Positions 43,436 to 52,250 of a stretch of DNA of 64,000 nt are shown here, piece by piece (positions within the stretch are counted from its first letter, which is position 1; each line of letters starts with the position of its first letter). The notes under the pieces were generated by a model that did no database searches, was not told the DNA's origin, and saw nothing but the letters and a program-made list of their open reading frames with translations. The stretch comes from Pseudomonadota bacterium. Lineage in GTDB: Bacteria > Pseudomonadota > Gammaproteobacteria > Steroidobacterales > Steroidobacteraceae. The position numbers and the translations under genes were made by a program. The stretch spans positions 124,001 through 188,000 of the forward strand of contig JADJXW010000003.1 in the NCBI GenBank assembly GCA_016720075.1, in the 5' to 3' direction.

Positions 43436-44524
43436 ATGAAGAAGAGACTGCTCGGGCTGGCTGCACTGGTGATCACGGCTGTCCTTGGTTCCGGCTCGGC
43501 AATCGCCGAGCCCTACCTGGCCGTGGTCACGGGGCTCAAGTGCGGCGGCTGCCACGTGAACCCCACCGGCGGCGGCATGCGCAACGCCTTTGGCACCATC
43601 TATGGCCAGACGCAGATGCCCGCGCGCCTGCTCGACATGTCCTCCACGCCGTGGACCGGCGACCTGGGCCGCTACATCGGCATCGGCGCCAACCTTCGCG
43701 GCGGCGCCACGTTCATCAATTTTCCGGGCGGCCCGTCCATCTCCTCGTTCGACCTCACCAGCCTGCGGGCCTACGTGGACCTGCGCGTGATCCCGGACCG
43801 GCTCTCGCTGTACATCGACGAGCGCCTTGCGCCCGGTGACGCCAACAACGCCGAAACCTACCTGCGTCTGTGGAGCAAGGACCATCGCTTCTACGTGAAG
43901 GCCGGACAGATGTACCTGCCCTTCGGCATCCGCCTGCAGGATGACAGCGCCTTCACCCGCGAACCGACCAGCATCAACTTCAATACGCCGGACCGGGGCG
44001 TGGAGATCGGTTTCGAAGGCGGGCCGTGGACGGCGCAGCTGGCCGTCAGCAATGGCACCTCCGGCGGGCCGGAGGTCGACGACGGCAAGCAGTGGAGCCT
44101 GCGCGCCGAGTACGTCAGCTCCCGCTGGCGCGCGGGCGCCAGCTTCAACCTCAACGACTTCGATACCGGGTCCCGGCGTATGCAGAACGTGTTTGCAGGC
44201 CTCAGGACCGGGAAGATCGCCTGGCTCGGCGAGGTCGACTACATCGTCGACACCACTTCACCGCAGCGTCGCACGCAGGTGGCCGGCCTCCTCGAGGCCA
44301 ACTGGAATGTGCGCAAGGGCCACAATCTGAAGTTCACGGCCGAGCACTTCGACCCTAACCGCGATGCCGCCCAGGACCGGCAGACGCGCCTGAGCTTCGT
44401 CTACGAATACACGCCCATCCCGTTCCTGCAGCTGCGGACCGGCATCCGCAACTATGACGACGTCAACGAAGTGCCCTTCCTGAACCAGCGCATCGTCTTC
44501 GTGCAGCTGCACGGGTTCCTGTAG
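43436..44524 (+). CDS. Outer-membrane beta-barrel protein with an N-terminal haem-c motif
   Basis: A 362-residue protein with a signal peptide ending AIAE. Directly after it lies KCGGCHVNP (Cys36, Cys39, His40; 43541-43555), a single haem-c site followed by TGGGMRNAFG. The remainder alternates polar and hydrophobic residues with aromatic girdle residues, as in a 14- to 16-strand porin, and ends in a terminal phenylalanine-leucine pair. Start ATG 43436 has GGGAG upstream. Divergent from the CxxCH lipoprotein and followed by another outer-membrane protein. A porin-cytochrome role in electron transfer is inferred. Confidence 0.8.
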   Translation: MKKRLLGLAALVITAVLGSGSAIAEPYLAVVTGLKCGGCHVNPTGGGMRNAFGTIYGQTQMPARLLDMSSTPWTGDLGRYIGIGANLRGGATFINFPGGPSISSFDLTSLRAYVDLRVIPDRLSLYIDERLAPGDANNAETYLRLWSKDHRFYVKAGQMYLPFGIRLQDDSAFTREPTSINFNTPDRGVEIGFEGGPWTAQLAVSNGTSGGPEVDDGKQWSLRAEYVSSRWRAGASFNLNDFDTGSRRMQNVFAGLRTGKIAWLGEVDYIVDTTSPQRRTQVAGLLEANWNVRKGHNLKFTAEHFDPNRDAAQDRQTRLSFVYEYTPIPFLQLRTGIRNYDDVNEVPFLNQRIVFVQLHGFL

Positions 44525-44571
44525 CGCATCGCTTCGCGTCCGGACAGGCAGTCTCGGCCTACAATCAAGCC

Positions 44572-45288
44572 ATGATTCGCCGGCTGCCCTGCCTGTTCCT
44601 GTGCCTGCTGCCACTGCCGGCGCTGCAGGCCGCGCCCCCGGACTGGGGCGGAAGCCTCGTGCTGAGCAGCGACAACCTGATGCGCGGCACGTCGCGCAGC
44701 AGCAGCGAACCGGCGCTGGCGGCGGAACTGCATGCGCAGTTCAGCAGCGGGTGGCTCGGCGCGCTGTGGGCCACCACCAGCCGGGTGCGACCCTCCGACC
44801 CGACCACCGTCGATATTGCCGCGACGCTGGGCTATGGCGCCGCCCTCGGCGATGACTGGTCGCTGCGCGGCAGTTTCACGCACTACGAAAGCCCGTGGCA
44901 GAACCCATCCGGCTTCTACCGCTACGACGAACTCACGCTGGACATCCGCTACCGCGAATCACTGCTGCTCAGCGCCAGCTTCTCCCCCGACACCTCCCGC
45001 TTCGGATCCGCCTTCGGTCCGGTGTGGAAGCGCAACGCCATGGCCTACGAGGCCACCTGGCAGCAGCCGCTTTCCCGCAGCCTGCGCGGCCATGTCGGCA
45101 TAGGCTATTACGACCTTTCGGACCTGTTCGGGCGCGGCTACTGGTACGGCAGCACGGGCCTTGCCTGGTCCCGGGGTCACTGGCAGCTGGATGCGGCTTA
45201 TGTCATTGCCGGGCGCCGGGCGCAGGACCTCTCCTACGTCGGCGATGGCGGCAGGCGGGGCCTGTTCTCCATCGGGTACTTTTTCTAG
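44572..45288 (+). CDS. TIGR02001 (TorF) family outer-membrane protein
   Basis: A 238-residue beta-barrel: signal peptide ending LQAAPP, a first strand GGSLVLSSDNLMRGTSRS as in the TIGR02001 family, regular amphipathic strands and a C-terminal Phe-Phe (GYFF), the usual outer-membrane insertion signal. It lies 47 bp after the haem barrel and 43 bp before the sigma gene on the same strand. The family's function is not settled; some members affect filament- or transport-related traits. Confidence 0.85.
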   Translation: MIRRLPCLFLCLLPLPALQAAPPDWGGSLVLSSDNLMRGTSRSSSEPALAAELHAQFSSGWLGALWATTSRVRPSDPTTVDIAATLGYGAALGDDWSLRGSFTHYESPWQNPSGFYRYDELTLDIRYRESLLLSASFSPDTSRFGSAFGPVWKRNAMAYEATWQQPLSRSLRGHVGIGYYDLSDLFGRGYWYGSTGLAWSRGHWQLDAAYVIAGRRAQDLSYVGDGGRRGLFSIGYFF

Positions 45289-45331
45289 GCCCGCCAGGCA
45301 ACCATCGGCCCGTCCGGTGGTACAAACAGAC

Positions 45332-45913
45332 ATGCCACGACCCTCGCCGCAATCCGCCGAAGCGCGCGAAACCCTTCTGCTGCAACGCGTGGCAGAGCGG
45401 GACCGTCAGGCATTCGAGGAGCTCTACAACGCCTACCATCGCCGCCTGTCGCGATTCCTCATGCGGCTGGCGCCCCGCTACGACTTCGCCGAAGAGATCA
45501 TCAACGACACCTTCTGGGTGGTCTGGCGCAAGGCCGGCGAGTTCCGGGGCGCCTCGCGCGTCTCCACCTGGATCATGGGCATCGCCTACCGCCGCGCGCT
45601 GCGCGCGCTGCGCGATGAGCGCCAGGTCACCAGCATCGACCGACGCCTGTCCGAAGAGTCCACGCCCGACAGCGATGATTCGGCCGCGACCGCCGACATG
45701 CAGGACTGGATCTCCCGCGGGCTGTCAGAACTGTCAGAGGAACAGCGCCTCACGCTGGAAATGGCCTATTTCCTGGGCCATTCCTGCGAGGAGATCGCGG
45801 CCATCACCGGCTCGCCGGTGGGCACCATCAAGGCGCGTATGTTCCACGCCCGCGAAAAGCTGCGACTTTCCCTTCCCCTGCTCGGTGGCCTGGCGCCACG
45901 GGGTCCGACATGA
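45332..45913 (+). CDS. ECF-type RNA polymerase sigma factor
   Basis: A 193-residue sigma-70 protein: region 2 with FEELYNAYHRRL, EIINDTFWVVW and WIMGIAYRRAL; an acidic linker (about residues 105-120); region 4 with LTLEMAYFLGHSCEEIAAI and SPVGTIKARMFHAREKL. ATG 45332. The stop overlaps the anti-sigma start (ATGA), the usual arrangement for a sigma held inactive by its partner. The signal and regulon are not visible; the outer-membrane genes upstream and the protease downstream are candidates. Confidence 0.94.
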   Translation: MPRPSPQSAEARETLLLQRVAERDRQAFEELYNAYHRRLSRFLMRLAPRYDFAEEIINDTFWVVWRKAGEFRGASRVSTWIMGIAYRRALRALRDERQVTSIDRRLSEESTPDSDDSAATADMQDWISRGLSELSEEQRLTLEMAYFLGHSCEEIAAITGSPVGTIKARMFHAREKLRLSLPLLGGLAPRGPT

Positions 45914-46521
45914 ACCACAAGCACGCCTGGGAGCTCATCCCCTGGTACGTCAATGGCACCGTTGCCGAGTCCAAGCGCGACAACCTGCTGTTCCACCTCG
46001 AGCACTGCAGCCAGTGCCGCGACGAAGTGGCGGCGCAGCGCGCGCTGCTGCAGGCCATGAAGACGCGCCCGCAGGTGGAGAGCATGCCGCATGCCTCGCT
46101 GCAGAAGCTGATGGCGCGCATCGACTCCGAGCCCGAGGTGCAGCACGCGGCGCCGGCCCGCTCATCGCGCACGCTGCGCTGGCTCACGGCGGCGGTGGTG
46201 CTGCAGGCGCTGATGCTGGGCGCGCTGGCCACGCTGCTGCTGCGCGCGCCGCGCGGCGAAGTGCCGGTCACCTACCAGACCGTCAGCTCCGCGGCGCCGG
46301 CGCCCGGTGCTCCCAGCGTGCGCGCGGTCTTCTCGCCGGACATGACGCTGGGCGAGCTGCAGGCGCTGCTCGAACGCGCACGCCTGCGCATCGTCAACGG
46401 CCCCTCGCCCGACGGCGTCTACACGCTGGCCACCGCCAGCGTGGCCGATGATCCGCGCCAGGCCCTGCTCACCGTGCGCGCCCACCCGGCCGCGCGGTTT
46501 GCCGAACCCATCGGCCGCTAG
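45910..46521 (+). CDS. Zinc-finger anti-sigma factor
   Basis: A 203-residue membrane protein. The N-terminal anti-sigma domain has the zinc pattern HLEHCSQC (HxxxCxxC); one membrane helix spans about residues 92-113 (TAAVVLQALMLGALATLLLR), and the periplasmic C-terminal domain resembles an SPOR-like alpha/beta fold (LGELQALLERARLRIVNG). It starts inside the sigma stop codon. It should hold the sigma factor at the membrane until its periplasmic part is altered; the protease gene 12 bp downstream is the obvious candidate to act on it (inference). Confidence 0.92.
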   Translation: MNHKHAWELIPWYVNGTVAESKRDNLLFHLEHCSQCRDEVAAQRALLQAMKTRPQVESMPHASLQKLMARIDSEPEVQHAAPARSSRTLRWLTAAVVLQALMLGALATLLLRAPRGEVPVTYQTVSSAAPAPGAPSVRAVFSPDMTLGELQALLERARLRIVNGPSPDGVYTLATASVADDPRQALLTVRAHPAARFAEPIGR

Positions 46522-46533
46522 GACCATCCCGCC

Positions 46534-47853
46534 GTGACCAGGCACTCCGGCTTTCTGGCAGCGCTGCTGATACTTGGACTGGGTGGCTGCGCGTCCCCGG
46601 CCACGCGCGACGCGCTGTCCATCCCGTCGACGGGCAGCGCGATGGATGAGCAGGATCTGATCATCCTCGCCGTCGAGAACGACAGTCCCGGCACCGCGCC
46701 GCGCCCCGCCAGCACGCGGCCCGGCTATGCCGGCACGGCGTACCGCGCCAGTGATCGCGCCCGCGCGCAGATGCGCGACCTTGCGCGCGAGTATGGGCTT
46801 TCCGAAGTGGCCGCCTGGCCCATCCAGGTGCTCACGCTGCACTGCGCGGTGCTGCGCATTCCCGCCGGCGCCGAGCGCGATTCGCTGCTGCAGAAGATCG
46901 CCGCCGACTCGCGCGTGAAGCTGGCGCAGCCGATGAACGGCTTCGCGCCGCGCACGCAGACCTACAACGATCCGTACCTTGCCGTGCAGCGCGGCTTCCA
47001 GAGCATCGATGCCGCCGGCGCGCAGCAATGGTCGCGCGGCGAGAAGGTGCGCGTGGCCGTGATCGACACCGGCCTCGACGCCGCCCATCCGGATTTCGGC
47101 GGGCGCGTGGCGGTCCGCCGCAATTTCGTCGACCGCGATGCCAGGCGATTCGGGCTTGATCGCCACGGCACCGCCGTGGCCGGCGTCATCTCCGCCTCGG
47201 CGAACAACAACCTGGGCATCGTCGGTGTTGCGCCGGGCGTCGAGATCGTCGCGCTGAAGGCCTGCTGGCAGCTCGACGACCAGATCGACACCGCGCACTG
47301 CAACTCGTTGACGCTGGCCCAGGCGCTGGCCGCGGCCATCGCCGAGAACGCACAGGTGGTGAACCTCAGCCTCGCCGGTCCGCGCGATCCGCTGCTCAAC
47401 GCGCTGGTGGCCGCCGGCACGCAGCGCGGCGTGATCTACGTTGGCGCGGCGCCGGCAGACGCTCCCGCGGATGGATTTCCCGGCGGCACGCCGGGCGTGA
47501 TCCCCGTCGACATGGCCGAATCCGCTGCCGCGCGCAGCGGCGTGCTGCGCGCTCCGGGCCGTGAGGTGGTCACGCTGGTGCCGGGCGGTCGCTACGATTT
47601 CGTGTCGGGCTCATCGCTGGCCACGGCCCATGTCAGCGGCGCCGTGGCGCTGCTGCTGGCTCGCGATCATCGATTGAATCGCGATGCCGTGTACCGGTTG
47701 CTCGCGCAGAGCGGAGCGGGACCTGGCCTGGCAAGTGCGGCGGCGATCAATGCCTGCGCTGCATTGGCACGACTGCTGGAACGCACTGCCTGCACGAAGG
47801 TGGCCACTGTTCCGGCCACCGCTGCGGCAGCCGCATCGGGCACCGCGCCCTAG
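46534..47853 (+). CDS. S8 (subtilisin-like) serine protease lipoprotein
   Basis: A 439-residue exported protease with lipobox LGGC (Cys about 19). The catalytic triad is complete: Asp in VIDTGLD, His in RHGTAVAG, Ser in SGSSLATAHVSG. A prodomain-like segment (residues 75-140) precedes it. Start GTG 46534, 12 bp after the anti-sigma gene. The TAG stop shares CTAG (47850-47853) with the convergent micro-ORF. Placed in one transcription unit with ECF sigma and anti-sigma, it probably serves signalling or envelope proteolysis. Confidence 0.93.
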   Translation: MTRHSGFLAALLILGLGGCASPATRDALSIPSTGSAMDEQDLIILAVENDSPGTAPRPASTRPGYAGTAYRASDRARAQMRDLAREYGLSEVAAWPIQVLTLHCAVLRIPAGAERDSLLQKIAADSRVKLAQPMNGFAPRTQTYNDPYLAVQRGFQSIDAAGAQQWSRGEKVRVAVIDTGLDAAHPDFGGRVAVRRNFVDRDARRFGLDRHGTAVAGVISASANNNLGIVGVAPGVEIVALKACWQLDDQIDTAHCNSLTLAQALAAAIAENAQVVNLSLAGPRDPLLNALVAAGTQRGVIYVGAAPADAPADGFPGGTPGVIPVDMAESAAARSGVLRAPGREVVTLVPGGRYDFVSGSSLATAHVSGAVALLLARDHRLNRDAVYRLLAQSGAGPGLASAAAINACAALARLLERTACTKVATVPATAAAAASGTAP

Positions 47854-47951
47854 GCCTGGTTGCGCAGCTTCACCACCTGCAGCGCCACCGGCACCATCGC
47901 CAGCATCAGCAGCGCGCAGAGGTAGTAAGGCAGCAGCGGCAGCGCGCTCAC
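47850..47951 (-). CDS. 33-residue membrane micro-protein
   Basis: A short reading frame from GTG 47951 to a TAG at 47850: a single hydrophobic helix (LPLLPYYLCALLMLAMVPVAL) with a basic tail (VVKLRNQA). Its start overlaps the stop of the SMP-30 gene (GTGA), so translational coupling is likely, and its stop is palindromically shared with the protease gene. Too short for the usual callers. It resembles typical bacterial small membrane proteins; no function can be assigned, and it might be chance. Confidence 0.5.
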   Translation of the reverse strand: MSALPLLPYYLCALLMLAMVPVALQVVKLRNQA

Positions 47952-48817
47952 GCGCCGAATCTCGGCTCCGGCAGTCCGCGGATGCCCAGGCCTTCGATCA
48001 CGAACGTGGACCCGTCCAGAGGATCGGCCGGTCGGCCGAGGAAGGCCGGGCTCAGCGTGGGCACATAGAGCAGATCGAGCGCGGCGCCGCCGAACATCAC
48101 GCTGCCGGGCAGCTTCAGCGGCATCGTCACGATTCGCTCGATGCTGCCATCGGGCCGGAACCGCACCAGCTTGCCGCCCTCGCAGATCGCGCTCCACACA
48201 TGGCCTTCGGCATCGACCGTGGCGCCATCGGGAATGCCGCCCAGTTCGGCGGTGCTCGCGAAAGGCCGGCGGTTGCTCACGGTGCCACGCTCGATGTCGT
48301 AGTCGTAGGCGTAGATCAGCTTGCGGATGCTGTCGGCGTGATAGAAGGTGCGGTCATCGGGCGACCAGCACGGGCCGTTCGCCAGGAAGATGTCGGTATC
48401 GATGATGCGCAGCGCGCTCGCGCCGGGATCCAGCGCATACAGCTTGCCGCGCGCTTCCTTCATGCCGCGGTCGCTCGACCCCACGATGAAGCGCCCGCGA
48501 CGATCCACCTTGCCATCGGCCAGCTGCACCTGATCGTTCAGGTCGGGGCTGGTGGCCAGCATGCGGCATTCACCGGTGGCGAAGTCGAGCGTGTGCACGC
48601 CGTTGGCCAGCGCCACGATGGCATTGCCATCGCGCGAGATGGCCATTGAACCGATGATGTTCGGCACCGACCAGCGCTGCGTTTTTCCGGTGGCCGGATC
48701 CAGGCGATAGACGGCCTTTTCGAGGATGTCTATCCAGAAGTAGTTCTGGGTCTGCACATCCCAGACGGGCCCCTCGCCCACCGAGCACTGGGGAACGTCG
48801 AGCCGCCGGATCTGCAT
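47948..48817 (-). CDS. SMP-30/gluconolactonase-like hydrolase
   Basis: Cytoplasmic six-bladed propeller, 289 residues, without a signal peptide. Metal-ligand motifs are those of the family: Glu in GEGPVW, Asn in NGPCWSPD and Asp in GIPDGATVD. Expected to hydrolyse a lactone, with a divalent metal. It lies 9 bp downstream of the O-methyltransferase and the MFS gene on the same strand, so it belongs to a catabolic transcription unit. Confidence 0.92.
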   Translation of the reverse strand: MQIRRLDVPQCSVGEGPVWDVQTQNYFWIDILEKAVYRLDPATGKTQRWSVPNIIGSMAISRDGNAIVALANGVHTLDFATGECRMLATSPDLNDQVQLADGKVDRRGRFIVGSSDRGMKEARGKLYALDPGASALRIIDTDIFLANGPCWSPDDRTFYHADSIRKLIYAYDYDIERGTVSNRRPFASTAELGGIPDGATVDAEGHVWSAICEGGKLVRFRPDGSIERIVTMPLKLPGSVMFGGAALDLLYVPTLSPAFLGRPADPLDGSTFVIEGLGIRGLPEPRFGA

Positions 48818-48826
48818 GCGGGGTGC

Positions 48827-49849
48827 CTAGGGTTTGCGCGCTGATACCAGCGAATAATACCCGCCGCCGGTCTGCACGGCTTCCACGTCGGTGAATCCCG
48901 CATCCTCGAGGATGCTGCGGAACTCCGGCAGGCTGTACTGCTTGCCGCGCGTGGCCAGCAGCATCAGCACCGAGAATGCCGCGGCCGGCAGCGGCCCGCA
49001 GCCATCGTCATCCATCAGCATCTCGTGCAGCAGGATGCGCCCGCCTTTTGGCAGCGCGTCGAAAGACTTCTTCGCCAGCAGGCGATTGGTGGCATCCGAC
49101 CAGTCGTGGAACACGTTCGAGAAGAAATGCGCGTCGTAGTCGCGCGGCCATTCCTGCTTGAACATGTTCACGGCCTGCGTGCGCACGCGAGCACCCACGC
49201 CCGCCGTGGCGATATAGGGCTCGGCTGCGGTGCACACCTGCGGGATCTCCATGATCGTGGCCGAAAGCCCGGACCATGCCTTCGACATCTCGATGCTGTA
49301 GATGCCCGAGCCGCCACCCACGTCGAGCACGCTCTTGATGCTGGCCAGCAGCGGCTGCTGTGCAACCGCCTTCGCGGCCGCGCGACTGTGCGCGTTCATG
49401 AAGGCGGTGAGCCAGGTGGCCATGTCCGCCGGCATTTCGCCGCGCTCCCACTCATCGGCGGCGGAAACATGCCCTTCGGCCTTGTTGCCGGTGCGCAGCG
49501 TGGCCAGCAGCTGAGTGTGCAGAGGCTGACGCTCACGGTACTGGTGGATCAGCGGGCCGTAGTAGCCCTCGGCCTCCGGATGCAGCCAGGTGCGCGTGGT
49601 GGCCGTGGCCCGCCAGCGACCCTCGCGCCGTTCCACGAATCCCAGCGCCGCGAGCAGCCCCAGGTGGATGCCCAGCGCGCGCGCGTCCACGTCGAGCTCG
49701 GCCGCCAGCTCGCCGGTGGTCAGCGCATGGGCTGATGTCGCGGCAAACAGGCCGATCGTGTCCGCCACCGTGACGATGGGGAAGCGGTACATCGCCAGCC
49801 AGTTGTCCCAGATGGCGCGGTCATCGCGCGTTGCCGGCAGAGCGCTCAT
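48827..49849 (-). CDS. O-methyltransferase (plant-COMT / hydroxyneurosporene type)
   Basis: A 340-residue enzyme with an N-terminal winged-helix dimerisation domain (residues about 20-90) and a SAM domain: motif I DVGGGSGIY, then acidic MEIPQVC, FFSNVFHDWSD (catalytic-region pattern with the base His) and GGRILLHEMLMDDDG. Typical of O-methylation of phenols or hydroxyls, though the family also includes demethylation-like activities. Lies between the SMP-30 and MFS genes with gaps of 7-9 bp. Confidence 0.9.
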   Translation of the reverse strand: MSALPATRDDRAIWDNWLAMYRFPIVTVADTIGLFAATSAHALTTGELAAELDVDARALGIHLGLLAALGFVERREGRWRATATTRTWLHPEAEGYYGPLIHQYRERQPLHTQLLATLRTGNKAEGHVSAADEWERGEMPADMATWLTAFMNAHSRAAAKAVAQQPLLASIKSVLDVGGGSGIYSIEMSKAWSGLSATIMEIPQVCTAAEPYIATAGVGARVRTQAVNMFKQEWPRDYDAHFFSNVFHDWSDATNRLLAKKSFDALPKGGRILLHEMLMDDDGCGPLPAAAFSVLMLLATRGKQYSLPEFRSILEDAGFTDVEAVQTGGGYYSLVSARKP

Positions 49850-49856
49850 GACGGCC

Positions 49857-51101
49857 TCAGGCCTTGACCTTGCTCGGTGCGGTTTCCTTCAGGAACAGCG
49901 CCACGAAGAATCCGACCACCAGGCCGCAGGCCGCGAAGTACAGCGCACCCTTGAGACCATACGGACCGCTGGCGATCCTGCCAGCGATGATCGGGCTGAT
50001 GCCACCGCCGACGAACTCACCTGCGAAGATCACGAAGCCCGCCATCGAGGCCAGCATGCCCGGGGGCGCCGCCTCCGCCGCGACGGGACCGGCCAGGATC
50101 GCCAGCGCCGCGAAATTGAACAGCGAGGCGAAGAACAGCAGGATCCACAGCGTGGTGGTGTTGTCGGGGCCGGCCTGCGTGAAGAAGTACAGCGCCACGG
50201 CAGCCAGGATGTAGGAGGCGAGCGTCGAGAGCTTGCGGCCGATGATGTCGGACAGCGCCGGCATCGCGAACTGGCCGATGGCGACGCCCACGCCCACCGC
50301 CGAGAACACATTGCCCGCGGTGATGGGATCGAGCCCCAGGCCCGCACCCACCGGCGCGGTGAGATAACCCATGAGCATCGCGGCGATCACGAAGATGCCG
50401 CCCATCGCGCAGATCAGCGTCAGCGGAGCCACCTTGGCGTTGCGATGACCGAACATGCTGAGGAAAGGCGTGCCGCCGCCGCCGTGCCCCGTGTCGGCGC
50501 GCTTCGCCGGTTCGCGCACCACCATCCACATCAGGATGGCCATGATCACGCCGGGGGCGCCGACGAGCATGAACACCGTGTGCCAGCTATGGGAATCGAG
50601 CAGCCGCGTGGCGATCATGGGACCCAGCGCCAGGCCGAACAGCGAGATCATGCACTGGAAGATGCCGTTGTTCATGCCACGACGCGAAGGCTTGGAAGCC
50701 TCGACGGCCACCGCCACGCCAGTGGAAGCCACGGGACCCTCGGCGATGCCCATCACGATGCGGACGATGATCAGGCCCATCACGGTGCCCACCACGCCGC
50801 TGAACACCGACATCAGCGAGAACACCAGGATGGCCGGCGCCAGCACCAGGCGGCGCCCGATCTTGTCGGCCAGGTACCCCATCACGAACGCCGAGACGCC
50901 CCAGGCCATGCCGAGGTAACCGGCCATCGCGCCGCCGTCCTGCGGCGTGAGGCCCAGGTCCTTGGCCATCGTCGAATTCGGCGACTGCAGGATCACGGGA
51001 AGAATGAAGCGGTCGAGCCCCACCAGGCCGAAGGTGAGGCTGAGCAGCAGGATGATCTTCCACTCGTAACTGGTGTCCCAGTTCTTTTCTTGTTGTGCCA
51101 C
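49857..51101 (-). CDS. MFS transporter (ACS/organic-anion-like)
   Basis: Twelve-helix transporter of 414 residues. Early GLVGLDRFILPVIL resembles anion:cation symporters for aromatic or organic acids, and MGYLADKIGRRL is the MFS signature between helices 2 and 3. GTG 51101 is preceded by a GGGGG ribosome site. First gene of the MFS-methyltransferase-lactonase unit; import of a carboxylate or aromatic acid is likely (inference). Confidence 0.92.
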   Translation of the reverse strand: MAQQEKNWDTSYEWKIILLLSLTFGLVGLDRFILPVILQSPNSTMAKDLGLTPQDGGAMAGYLGMAWGVSAFVMGYLADKIGRRLVLAPAILVFSLMSVFSGVVGTVMGLIIVRIVMGIAEGPVASTGVAVAVEASKPSRRGMNNGIFQCMISLFGLALGPMIATRLLDSHSWHTVFMLVGAPGVIMAILMWMVVREPAKRADTGHGGGGTPFLSMFGHRNAKVAPLTLICAMGGIFVIAAMLMGYLTAPVGAGLGLDPITAGNVFSAVGVGVAIGQFAMPALSDIIGRKLSTLASYILAAVALYFFTQAGPDNTTTLWILLFFASLFNFAALAILAGPVAAEAAPPGMLASMAGFVIFAGEFVGGGISPIIAGRIASGPYGLKGALYFAACGLVVGFFVALFLKETAPSKVKA

Positions 51102-51141
51102 GGTGGCCCCCTTTTTTGGTGTTGTTGTGCGCGAGTCTACT

Positions 51142-52188
51142 TCAGAAAATCCAGGTCGGCGCCTCGAAGGTCACATCGCGCACCTGGTCCGACATGCCCT
51201 GCTCCCAGGTGCTCCAGCCGGAGTTCATGCCGTAGGGCGAGCGCTGCAGGAAGGCGTCGATCTTGCTGATCTTGCCCTTCTCGAGCTTGAACACCTCGGC
51301 GATCTGCCACGTCCAGGGCTGCACGGGGCCGGAAACCACCTCACGCCCATCCGGCGCCTTGAACCGGCGCGTCTCGCCGCCCGGATGATCGAAGAAGCCG
51401 AAGGCGAACACGATGCCCCGCTCCTGGTCGACGGCCACGAAGCGCCGGTCCCGGATGCGGTTCACGAAGTGGATGAGGCCGGACTGGAACTGTTCGAGGC
51501 AGCTCCACTGGCCGGAATACACCAGCGAGGTCTTCGGATCGGGGCGAGTCTGGCCCGCGGGCGTGGGCGCATTGGTGGCACGGCCGCCGTTCTCGTGGCG
51601 CTCGCAGTCCGCGGTGAAGGGATAATCGCCCTTGCCGTCATTGCGCTGCATGCCGGTGAAGTACTTGTTGCCCTGCGCGATCAACTCCGCGCGCGACATG
51701 CGCTCGCTGGCCGGCACGGACTGCAGGTACAGCGGATGCGTGCCGAGCTTCTCGACGTTCTCGTAGGCGCGCAGGTTGTCCGGGCGCACCACGATCTGCT
51801 CGATCTCGGCGATCTGCCGGTCCTGCACGCGCAGGCGCAGCGCCAGCAGCGAGCCGTTGAACTTGTCGGCCTCGCGGTGATCTTCCTGGATGGTGGCGAG
51901 CACCGTCACCTGCTGGGCGGGCACGTCGGTGACGAACAGCCGGTACTTGCCCTTGGCCTTCATCGTGTTCCACAGGCCATCGCCGATGAGCAGTCGCTGG
52001 CCATCCTCGGTGAAGCGCACGTTGGGCGACAGCGGCACGGCCTTCGGGTCGTTCACGACCACGGCATCCATGTAGCGCTCGACCATGCCCTCGAGGCAGG
52101 CCCGGTCACAACCGGCTGGCTGCGCGGCCTGAAGGGTCCCTGCGGCAATGGCCGCCGCGAACGCGTAAAGCACCCTGCTGTTCTTCAT
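51142..52188 (-). CDS. Secreted NTF2/SnoaL-like protein of unknown function
   Basis: A 348-residue exported protein: signal peptide ending TLQAAQP, then CDRACLEGMVERYMDAVV as in secreted SnoaL-like proteins, a long beta-rich region and several paired Cys (CDRAC near 28-32, CERHENGG, SGQWSC), which may form disulfides. Such proteins are recurrent in catabolic clusters of sphingomonads and relatives, in my memory, without a named role. ATG 52188 has GGAGGGGG upstream. Lies 40 bp before the MFS gene. Confidence 0.75.
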   Translation of the reverse strand: MKNSRVLYAFAAAIAAGTLQAAQPAGCDRACLEGMVERYMDAVVVNDPKAVPLSPNVRFTEDGQRLLIGDGLWNTMKAKGKYRLFVTDVPAQQVTVLATIQEDHREADKFNGSLLALRLRVQDRQIAEIEQIVVRPDNLRAYENVEKLGTHPLYLQSVPASERMSRAELIAQGNKYFTGMQRNDGKGDYPFTADCERHENGGRATNAPTPAGQTRPDPKTSLVYSGQWSCLEQFQSGLIHFVNRIRDRRFVAVDQERGIVFAFGFFDHPGGETRRFKAPDGREVVSGPVQPWTWQIAEVFKLEKGKISKIDAFLQRSPYGMNSGWSTWEQGMSDQVRDVTFEAPTWIF

Positions 52189-52211
52189 CGCCCCCTCCGC
52201 TGTTTGTTTGC

Positions 52212-52226
52212 GGGGCATTCTGCCCC
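52212..52226. terminator. Small hairpin between the secreted protein and the upstream gene
   Basis: Six-base GC arms (GGGGCA / TGCCCC) around a TTC loop in the 62-bp gap 52189-52250. No T tract, so termination is only possible, not shown. Confidence 0.3.
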
Positions 52227-52250
52227 ATCGTTCCTGCGGGGTCGACGCTA

